From Aquilaria yunnanensis (lineage: Eukaryota > Streptophyta > Magnoliopsida > Malvales > Thymelaeaceae), in assembly GCA_039654915.1 (NCBI GenBank), contig CM077593.1, positions 57,108,501 to 57,172,500 on the forward strand: 64,000 nucleotides of DNA, read 5' to 3'. The translations under genes were made by a program, and so were the position numbers. Positions 56,551 through 64,000 of this stretch are shown piece after piece (position 1 is the first letter of the stretch; every line of letters starts with the position of its first letter). Under the pieces are notes generated by a model. The model did not search any database, was not told the origin of the DNA, and saw nothing but the letters and a program-made list of their open reading frames with translations.

Positions 56551-59104
56551 TACCACAATCAGGTGCTTAACCTTGGCTTTAATGAAGGAGTTCTTATGAG
56601 CCGATAGGTTCCATTTTTTCTGTCGAACCGGCCTTGCGTCAGGGCATACTTTGAGGCTATGGTGGATTATGCTGAGGTCGACCCAAGGCATGTCTTTCAG
56701 GGAGTAGGCGAATAGATCTTTGTTCATTAACAAGAAAGATACAAGCCTATCTTTGTCACCCTTGGCCAATTTTTTCCCCACTCGGGTGTTCCGGCCAGGG
56801 GCCAGCTCTATATCTTCTGTTTCTACTTTTTCCAACTCTTCTATTCCTTCCTCTATTGTCTCTTCGCCTGTCGTGACTACTCTTTCAGTAGCCGAAGTTT
56901 GTACTTGGACCTTTGCCGGGCTTTGTCTAGCCTTGGTGAAGACCCTCCTGACTTCGGCTTGGTCAATGAAGATCTCTGCATGTCCTTCTTTAGTTGCGAA
57001 GGTGACTGTTAAGTACTTTACATCCGGTCGGATGTGGAGATTGCCTTGAGTTTGCCTTCCGATGATGGCGTTATATGATGAGGGAACATCAATGATAATG
57101 AATCTTGTCATAACAGAGGCGAACAGTTCCTCCTGACACTAAGGCGAGGTCCCTTTCAACATTAAGGGCAGATCGATGTATCCGAGGATTGGGAGCTCGA
57201 ATGGCCCAACCCCAAAGGTTGGCGAATTGACTGTGTTGAGGTCGCCTTTCGAGATGCCTAATTTAGGCAGTAGGTGCGAGAAGATGACATCAGTGTTAGA
57301 GCCGTCATCCGGGAGTACTCTTTTGACGTCCCAACTCCCTATCCTTGCCGTGACAAGGAATGGGTCATCTTGGGGGAACTTTACTGTAGACCCGTCCCTG
57401 TGAACAAGCCTATTTGGCGAGTTCCCATACTCGATTATAGAGATTTCTCTTATCTTTCTTTTCCTCTCAGCCGAGGGTATCCCTGTAGTGATGGTTTGGA
57501 TGACCCCTGCTGATGGTGGCAGATTTTTTCGAGGACTTCGATCCCGATGTCTGTGTCAGAATCATAGTCATCTTCATCCCCACTTCTTTGTTCTTTCTTT
57601 CTTCCTTTGGCGCAGGTATCCGCAGGTACCAGCGAAGTTGTCCCTGCTTTATCAGAGACTCGATGTACTTCCTTAGCTGGAAACAGTCTTCAATGTCATG
57701 GCCATGATCTCAGTGGAATTGGCAGAACTTCTTCATGTTCTTCTTGTTTTCCGAAGTCATGGCCTTTTTCCTTGGAACTGTAGTCCCTTGCCTTTCTAAA
57801 GCCATGAGAATGCTCGCTCTCTTGGCGTTTAGGGGAGTGAACGTCATTGGCCTTTTACCCCTTTGTTTTTGGGGCCTTCCTCCAACCTTATTCTGGTCAC
57901 GAGGCTGGTGGCTTAGTCATTCAGGCCAAGGGTGTTCGACCTTAGGCCCTCCCATTCTAAGTTCTTCAGCCGTCATATGTTATTCGGCCCTTCTATAGAA
58001 CTCCTCGAAGGTGTCTAGAGGGTCCTTGGAGAACTCATAAAAGAGTTGGGAGTCTCTTCGGAGTCCTCTTATCATTGTGAGGATGCGAATCTCCGGCCAA
58101 AATTCAAGTACACTCAGTGCTTCTTGGTTGAACCTCTCGACGTAGTCGCGAATGGTCTCCCCACTTCGCTGTGCTATGTCGAACATTTGTACTACCATCT
58201 TGGCTGTTGGCCTGTTGCCAATGAACTGTTGGGTGAAGGCAGTAGACAGCTCTTGGAAACTCAGCAAGGTCCCGTGGGCTAGGGAGTTATACCATACCGT
58301 TGCTGGACCAGAGAAGGTCACCTAGAAACATTTGCAAAGGGTGGCGTCATCTGCGTTGTGGAGCACCATGCTTCGCTTGTACTTTGTCAGGTGTGCTTGG
58401 GGGTCACTACGCTCATTGTAGGTTTCCAAACATGGCACCCTAAAGTCACTAGGAATGGGCCCCTCCACCACTTCCCATATGAAGGGTGACTTTTCTCCGG
58501 TATAAGTGTCAAACAATCTTGACCAGACTGGCTTTTGGGAGATCTGCCTCTCGACCTTTTCAAGCCTTCCAAGGATCTTCTCCATGAGGGTAGCTGTGTT
58601 AGCTTCCCTTTGCTGCCTGGTGGTCGCCGGCAATTGTGAACTTCTTCTCCTTCTCGGAGAATAACTTCGGCGGAGAGGAGACTGGGACCTTTGGTACGGG
58701 GATGGACTCCGCCGACAGGAGGTCCTAGTTTCTTTTGGGGGCCTTTCTCTAGTGGGTCGCACCCTAGGTGGTACGCCCTCCATAGAAGATGCGTCGAGCT
58801 CACTCCTAGAACTCTGGGGGGTGGACCTCGAGCTTCTTTCCCGGGGCACTGCCGAGGGGGAGGCCCTTCGGACCGGTGTAGGCTGGGGCCACCTCTAGTT
58901 GAGCTTCTGAGTCATTTCAGTGATGATGGAGCATTGGAAGTCTCGTAAGAAGCCCAACATCACTGTTAAAAGGCGGTCGTCATTAGGCACAGAAGTTTCT
59001 GCAGTGGGCTACTGGGTCGGCGATTGAGCCTCCGGCGCAGAGGTGGACTTCAGGAGCCCCTTGTCTTTTGAACGCTGAGTCTCTACTACGGTGACCTAGG
59101 AAAG
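56551..59104 (-). pseudogene. Element C gag, protease and start of RT
   Basis: On the minus strand the order from right to left is an Arg/Ser-rich gag start (58849-58400), gag core (SDPQAHLTKYKRSMVLHNADDATLCKCF, WYNSLAHG, QMFDIAQRSGETIRDYVERFNQEALSV) and a knuckle region near 57690-57730. Protease follows, with DDGSNTDV near 57290 and YNAIIGRQTQGN at 57068-57048, and then the linker to RT (LFAYSLKDMPWVDLSIIHHSLKV), ending at the solo LTR. A TAG at 58322 and several frame changes break it. At 59104 the leader matches A about 20 bases inside the primer site, where element D begins. Confidence 0.87.
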
Positions 59105-59997
59105 TGATGCGAACCCCTATGGTATAAAGACCATGAAACGCGCCCAAGATGAGATTCAAGCTCCACAAGACATCAAAAAGACTGGGTTTAAAACCCCCAC
59201 CCCTAATCAACCTGTGATTAGAAACGAGAAGTATAGAACTCCAAGAACACAAGCATACTTGTGCACCAAGGCAGTCCACCAAGAACCAAAGAGAAAACCT
59301 CTCCAAAGAGCAATATTATTTCGAAATTTTTCTGTATGTTTACATCCAGAATATGTGCCTTTATATAGGCCTAAACTAGGGTTAAAAGCTAGGCAAAATT
59401 CGCAGCCTAAATCCCTTAGGAATCCTAGATACAAAGACATAGGAAATCCTAGTCAAATTAGGACTCTAATTCCTAGTTTGAACAAGTTTAATAAATGCAG
59501 CGTATTCCACTTGCCCAAAACGATTTAAAACTATTCCATAGCCTAAATAACTTCCTAAATAATGTAAATAAATAGGAAAATAAAATAAAATACTTTACAA
59601 AATAAGATTGCCCATAAAAACTCCAAAATAGCCTTCTTGGGTGATTCTGGCTTGTGTCTCCAACTTCAAGCTGAAATTCGAACTTGATGCAGCAATGATT
59701 TCTCAAAATGCAAAGCATGAAAGTTGTAGATCTCTTTCTTAGCTTCGAAACCACACTTGAATCACACAAAATGGACTTCTAAATCGAAAGATATTCCCAG
59801 AATACTGCAACTGCTTCTGAACCAGCGATAACTCGTAAATCGCGACTTTGAAGCTAAATTTGACCTCGTTAACGTGCAAACTGGGTTTGATGGTATTCAT
59901 ATGATTTGTAGCTCCAGATGTTAGCTTTCCAATGAATCTATAATAACTCCATTACAATATGTGTAGCTCTAGATATGATTTTTCTACCAGAACATCG
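59105..59997 (-). repeat. Element D 3' LTR and 3' untranslated region
   Basis: The left terminus is TGATGCGAAC at 59105 (..TTCGCATCA on the coding strand), directly abutting element C leader. A minus-strand TATATAA at 59361-59367 is a good TATA candidate, which puts the 5' part of the LTR to its right. I could not find the other LTR end or the purine tract between about 59500 and the pol stop at 59998, so the LTR and UTR are given together. The partner LTR is outside the window. Confidence 0.6.
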
Positions 59998-62900
59998 CTA
60001 ATCTCTCAACATCCGAGCTTGAAGTGCACTAGTGAGCTCCTTAGCCTTCTTCCTTGTCAATGGTCCACTAGAAACTTTCAGTGGGTCCTTGCCTTCCTTG
60101 GTTGTGCCTTCTTTGATCGTATCAGCTCCCCCCTCCTTAGAAGGATTCGTCCACGAATCTGCATGTTCAAACAAAGATAAATCAGAAACATTAAAAGTGG
60201 CACTCACATTGTACTCACCCGGCAAGTCTAGCATGTATGCATTGTCATTGATCTTTTTAATGACTTGGAATGGACCATCTCCTCTTGGATGAAGCTTAGT
60301 CCTCCTTGCAGCTGGAAATCTTTCTTTTCTCATGTGTAACCAAACCCAATCTCCAGGCTCAAACACAACTCTCCTTCGGCCTTGATTGGCTTTTTTAGCA
60401 ACTTGTTGATTTTTGAGTTCAATTTGTTGCTTAACCTTCTCATGCAACCTCTTGATGCTCTCGGCCTTCTTACTACCATCCAAACTAGATACCTCATGAG
60501 TAGGTAATGGTAAAAGATCCAATGGAGTTAAAGGATTAAAACCATAAACAATCTCAAAAGGTGACAAATTAGTAGTAGAATGCATGGATCTATTATAAGC
60601 AAATTCTACATGAGGCAAACAATCTTCCCAAGCTTTCAAATTTTTACCAATGATAGCCCTAAGCATGGAACCTAAAGTCCTATTAGTTACCTCAGTTTGC
60701 CCATCAGTTTGTGGGTGACAGGATGTAGAAAACAAAAGCTTAGTTCCTAACTTACCCCACAAAGTCCTCCAAAAGTGGCTTAGAAACTTAGTATCTCTAT
60801 CCGAAACTATTGTTCTAGGAACACCATGAAGTCTAACAATTTCTTTGAAAAACAATTCAGCCACATGAATAGCATCATCAGTCTTATTGCATGGAATAAA
60901 ATGAGCCATCTTAGAAAACCTATCAACTACAACAAAGATAGAGTCACGGTTTCCTTTAGTCCTAGGCAATCCAACAATGAAGTCCATAGAAATATCTACC
61001 CATGGATGACTAGGTGTAGGAAGTGGTGTGTATAACCCATGTGAAGTGTGAGTGGATTTTGCCTTCCTACATGCAATGCATTGCTCACATACCTTTTTCA
61101 CATCTCTTACCATGTTCGGCCAATGGTAATGTTCCTTCAAAATATGCAAAGTCTTGGCTTGTCCAAAGTGTCCCATTAGTCCTCCACAATGAGCTTCCTT
61201 TGTGAGCAATTCCCTCAAAGATGTCTTTGGTATGCACAACCTATTTTCTTTGAAAAGAAAGCCATTAACTTGGTAGAACTTCTCAAAAGCAAACTTAGAA
61301 CACTTAGAATAAATCTCACCGAAATCATCATCACTAGCATACAAATCCTTCAAGTGTTCAAAACCCAAAACTTTTGCATCTAAAGCCGAAAGTAAAGCAT
61401 ACCTTCTTGAAAGTGCATCCGCCACTATATTATCCTTACCTTGCTTGTATTTGATAACATATGGGAATGACTCAATAAACTCTACCCATTTAGCATGCCT
61501 TCTATTCAACTTACCTTGCCCACTAAGAAACTTAAGGGCTTGGTGATCAGTGTGAATCACAAACTCTCTTGGCCACAAATAATGTTGCCAAGTCTCCAAA
61601 GCTCTTACCAAAGCATAGAGCTCCTTGTCATATGTGGGATAGTTCAAGCTAGCACCATTCAACTTCTCACTAAAGTATGCAATGGGGCGGCCTCCTTGCA
61701 TCAATACAGCTCCAATGCCTATACCTGAAGCATCACACTCAACTTCAAAAGTATTAGCAAAGTTAGGCAAAGCTAAAAGTGGTGCATGGCATAACTTTTC
61801 CTTTAATGACCCGAAAGCATCTTCTTGAGCTTTTCCCCACTTAAATCCCACATTCTTCTTTACAACTTCAGTTAGAGGTGCAGCTATGGTAGAAAAATTT
61901 CTAACAAACCTCCTATAGAAGCTAGCTAACCCATGGAAAGATCTCACCTCAGTGATGGATGTTGGCGTCGGCCATTCTTGTATGGCTCTCACCTTCTCTT
62001 GATCTACCTCAATTCCATGTGAACTCACGACAAATCCAAGGAAAACAACTTTGTCAACGCAAAAAGAGCACTTCTTTAAGTTAGCATACAACTTTTGTCC
62101 TCTTAAAGTGCTTAGTACTTGTGTGAGGTGTCCAACATGTTCTTCTAAGTTCTTGCTATATACTAGGATATCATCAAAGTACACAACAACAAACTTTCCA
62201 ATGAAGTCACGCAAGACATGATTCATAAGTCTCATGAAAGTACTAGGAGCATTAGTTAATCCAAAAGGCATAACTAACCATTCATAAAGTCCAAACTTTG
62301 TTTTGAAAGCAGTTTTCCATTCATCCCCTTCCCTCATCCTAATTTGATGGTACCCACTTTTTAAATCAATCTTTGAAAATAAAGTAGAACCATGCAACTC
62401 ATCAAGCATATCATCAAGTCTAGGAATAGGATGTCTATACTTTACAGTGATCTTGTTGACAGGCCTACAATCCATGCACATGCGCCATGAACCATCCTCC
62501 TTTGGCACCAAAAGTACAGGTACGGCACAAGGACTCAAACTTTCCCTCACAAGGCCTTTGTCCAACAACTCCTTTACTTGCTTCTCAATCTCCTTAGTCT
62601 CATCGGGATTGGTTCTATAAGCTGGCCGATTTGGAATTGGTGTTCCCGGGACTAGGTCTATTTGATGCTCAATGCCTCTAATTGGAGGCAAACCTTTCGG
62701 ATCTTCAGGGAAAACATCTTCAAAGTCCTGCAACAAAGACACAACAACACTAGGAAGTTGTGTTAGATCATTGACAACAAGTAAAGATTCTTTGTAAATT
62801 AAAAGAAGCACTGGTCTTTGTGCTTGAATGGCTTTCCTCACATCACTCATTTTAGCAATATAGCACTCTTTTTTTCCACTCAACTTCCTCTCATTCTTTT

Positions 62901-64000
62901 CTCTCGGGAACTCTCCACTCTTCTTCCCCTCATGGTCACTCATCTCACTTGATCTCTCATTTTGTCTCTCGGCTTTCCCCTCTTCACTCTTGCCCTCAAC
63001 TTTCCCCTCATTTATTTTTCTCTCAACCTTACTTTGAAGTTTCCTTTGATCCTCCAAAACTTGTTGTGGTGAAAGTCGACTAAGTGTGACCGGCCTTCCT
63101 TCATGGACAAATGAGTACAAGTTTTTCTCTCCATCATGTGTGACTTTCTTATCAAATTGCCACGGCCTTCCAAGCAAAATATGGCAAGCATGCATAGGAA
63201 CAACATCACAAAGAATTTCATCATGGTAAGTACCAATTTTGAATTTAACCGAAACTTGCTTTACCACTTTTACCTCCCCGGCATCATTCAACCATTGAAG
63301 CCTATATGGTTGTGGGTGCTTTTGAGTTGGAAGCTTCAACTTCTCCACCATGGTTGAACTTGCTACATTGGTGCAACTTCCTCCATCAACAATGAGGCTG
63401 CACACTTGATCTTTGATTCGGCATCTAGTGTGGAATATGCACTCCCTTTGATTGGCCTCCTCCTTGGCTTGTACACTTAGAGCTCTCCTAGTAACAAAAG
63501 CAAAGTCACCTTCCTCGGGCTCAAGTGTATTTTGCTCATCATCCTCCAAAGGTGGTGTATCCTCCACGGCATCCTCCTCCTCGGATGTGATCTCACCATC
63601 ATCTTTGAGAATCATCACCTTTTTGTTAGGACAATCTCTCATGTAGTGCCCCTTGCCTCTACACTTGAAGCATTCAATCTCCCTTGACTTGGGCACATCT
63701 TTGGGTGGCACCTTGGGTTTGTCTTGTTGAGGCCGAGACATGCCGCCCTTGGTAGCCTCCACTCTTGGCTTTGGTGCCTCCTTGCTCCATGTTCCCCTCC
63801 ATGTGGAACTTCCTCCTTGAGCCATCTTGGATGCCTTAGACCTCTTGATGATTCTTTCGGCCTTAGTGGCATGGTGAAGCAAATCCTCCATGTTGACATA
63901 TGGCACCATCTCTACTTTGTTGGCAATTTCATGGTTAAGGCCGTTGATGAATCTAGCAATGGTAGCCTCCTCATCCTCAATGATATTGGCTCGGCTTAGT
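59998..64000 (-). CDS. Element D gag-pol polyprotein, Ty3/gypsy chromovirus-like, 5' end off window
   Basis: An uninterrupted frame of about 1333 codons runs from the right edge to TAG at 59998. Visible in order: gag tail ([15 protein letters not shown]), CCHC knuckle [14 protein letters not shown] (63631-63672), protease with [10 protein letters not shown] (63373-63387), RT with [25 protein letters not shown] and YFDD (62170-62181), RNase H starting [14 protein letters not shown], zinc finger [22 protein letters not shown], integrase with [15 protein letters not shown] and [13 protein letters not shown], and a tail [15 protein letters not shown], then [11 protein letters not shown]. No canonical chromodomain is seen; the tail resembles CRM-type chromoviruses as I remember them, so that assignment is tentative. 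All motifs appear intact, so this may be a young, competent copy. Gag N-terminus, leader and 5' LTR are missing. Confidence 0.93.
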   Translation of the reverse strand, partial: LSRANIIEDEEATIARFINGLNHEIANKVEMVPYVNMEDLLHHATKAERIIKRSKASKMAQGGSSTWRGTWSKEAPKPRVEATKGGMSRPQQDKPKVPPKDVPKSREIECFKCRGKGHYMRDCPNKKVMILKDDGEITSEEEDAVEDTPPLEDDEQNTLEPEEGDFAFVTRRALSVQAKEEANQRECIFHTRCRIKDQVCSLIVDGGSCTNVASSTMVEKLKLPTQKHPQPYRLQWLNDAGEVKVVKQVSVKFKIGTYHDEILCDVVPMHACHILLGRPWQFDKKVTHDGEKNLYSFVHEGRPVTLSRLSPQQVLEDQRKLQSKVERKINEGKVEGKSEEGKAERQNERSSEMSDHEGKKSGEFPREKNERKLSGKKECYIAKMSDVRKAIQAQRPVLLLIYKESLLVVNDLTQLPSVVVSLLQDFEDVFPEDPKGLPPIRGIEHQIDLVPGTPIPNRPAYRTNPDETKEIEKQVKELLDKGLVRESLSPCAVPVLLVPKEDGSWRMCMDCRPVNKITVKYRHPIPRLDDMLDELHGSTLFSKIDLKSGYHQIRMREGDEWKTAFKTKFGLYEWLVMPFGLTNAPSTFMRLMNHVLRDFIGKFVVVYFDDILVYSKNLEEHVGHLTQVLSTLRGQKLYANLKKCSFCVDKVVFLGFVVSSHGIEVDQEKVRAIQEWPTPTSITEVRSFHGLASFYRRFVRNFSTIAAPLTEVVKKNVGFKWGKAQEDAFGSLKEKLCHAPLLALPNFANTFEVECDASGIGIGAVLMQGGRPIAYFSEKLNGASLNYPTYDKELYALVRALETWQHYLWPREFVIHTDHQALKFLSGQGKLNRRHAKWVEFIESFPYVIKYKQGKDNIVADALSRRYALLSALDAKVLGFEHLKDLYASDDDFGEIYSKCSKFAFEKFYQVNGFLFKENRLCIPKTSLRELLTKEAHCGGLMGHFGQAKTLHILKEHYHWPNMVRDVKKVCEQCIACRKAKSTHTSHGLYTPLPTPSHPWVDISMDFIVGLPRTKGNRDSIFVVVDRFSKMAHFIPCNKTDDAIHVAELFFKEIVRLHGVPRTIVSDRDTKFLSHFWRTLWGKLGTKLLFSTSCHPQTDGQTEVTNRTLGSMLRAIIGKNLKAWEDCLPHVEFAYNRSMHSTTNLSPFEIVYGFNPLTPLDLLPLPTHEVSSLDGSKKAESIKRLHEKVKQQIELKNQQVAKKANQGRRRVVFEPGDWVWLHMRKERFPAARRTKLHPRGDGPFQVIKKINDNAYMLDLPGEYNVSATFNVSDLSLFEHADSWTNPSKEGGADTIKEGTTKEGKDPLKVSSGPLTRKKAKELTSALQARMLRD

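Larger units (their letters stand above)
35461..59104 (-). mobile_element. Old Tat-lineage element C, heavily nested
   Basis: Summed without insertions, C contains a 3' LTR start (35461-35610), the antisense gene on the plus strand (35655-40711), a spacer, then pol and gag on the minus strand up to a leader at 59104 that matches A just inside its primer site. It is interrupted by LTR-Y (37030-39591), element B (43746-54635) and a solo Copia LTR (55130-56545). Element D begins at 59105 within C's leader, so C's 5' LTR is predicted beyond the right edge. The left LTR plus promoter region is shortened to about 195 bp, implying a deletion of roughly 1.5 kb. Confidence 0.85.

Noticed and set aside
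59105..59997. A host gene promoter or UTR between elements C and D
   Set aside because: The left edge TGATGCG abuts element C leader precisely and the segment leads into D pol, so it is best read as D's 3' LTR and UTR.

Overview
The window is plant nuclear DNA, most likely from a eudicot, made almost entirely of nested LTR retrotransposons. I found no host gene, rRNA, tRNA or CRISPR array. The plant assignment rests on Tat-lineage Ty3/gypsy elements with an antisense gene, a plant-type Ty1/copia element primed by initiator tRNA-Met, and plant GT-AG introns. I count about fourteen insertion events. Only about 340 bp (32666-33003) is not assigned to an element.

Layout, left to right. (1) 1-11059: a long LTR of unknown family (LTR-X), itself hit by a Copia-family LTR (1-1100, cut by the window edge) and by a nearly intact Copia element (2920-10540, minus strand, TSD CTTAC). 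(2) 11060-32665: an old plus-strand Tat element (E). Its pol was split by a younger complete Tat element A (12317-23460, TSD ACTAT) and by a solo Copia LTR (24563-25975, TSD AAAAA). Its antisense gene was split by a second, oppositely oriented LTR-X (28547-31026). E ends in a recognisable 3' LTR (31937-32665). (3) 33004-35460: a minus-orientation Copia LTR carrying a second, plus-orientation solo LTR of the same family (33406-34807). (4) 35461-59104: an old minus-strand Tat element (C). It is interrupted by LTR-Y (37030-39591), complete Tat element B (43746-54635, TSD CACTT) and a solo Copia LTR (55130-56545, TSD ACCCC). (5) 59105-64000: a chromovirus-like Ty3/gypsy element D on the minus strand. 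It is uninterrupted as far as seen and runs off the right edge.

The four Tat elements (A, B, C, E) share one plan: gag-protease-RT-RNase H-integrase on one strand, then a second gene of four exons on the opposite strand between integrase and the 3' LTR. That gene encodes a protein with the conserved plant 'putative gypsy type transposon' domain and a C-terminal coiled coil. The two genes converge on a short spacer, which in A and B carries degenerate repeats. In A the antisense gene is unbroken with canonical splice sites, while gag-pol of the same copy has two stops and altered catalytic motifs. In B both genes are broken; C and E are strongly decayed.

Nonsense changes in A and B are mostly CAG to TAG, CGA to TGA or TGG to TAG, the pattern expected from deamination of methylated cytosine. 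By LTR similarity judged by eye, A and the full Copia element are young, B is older, and C and E are oldest. D cannot be dated here because only one LTR is in view.
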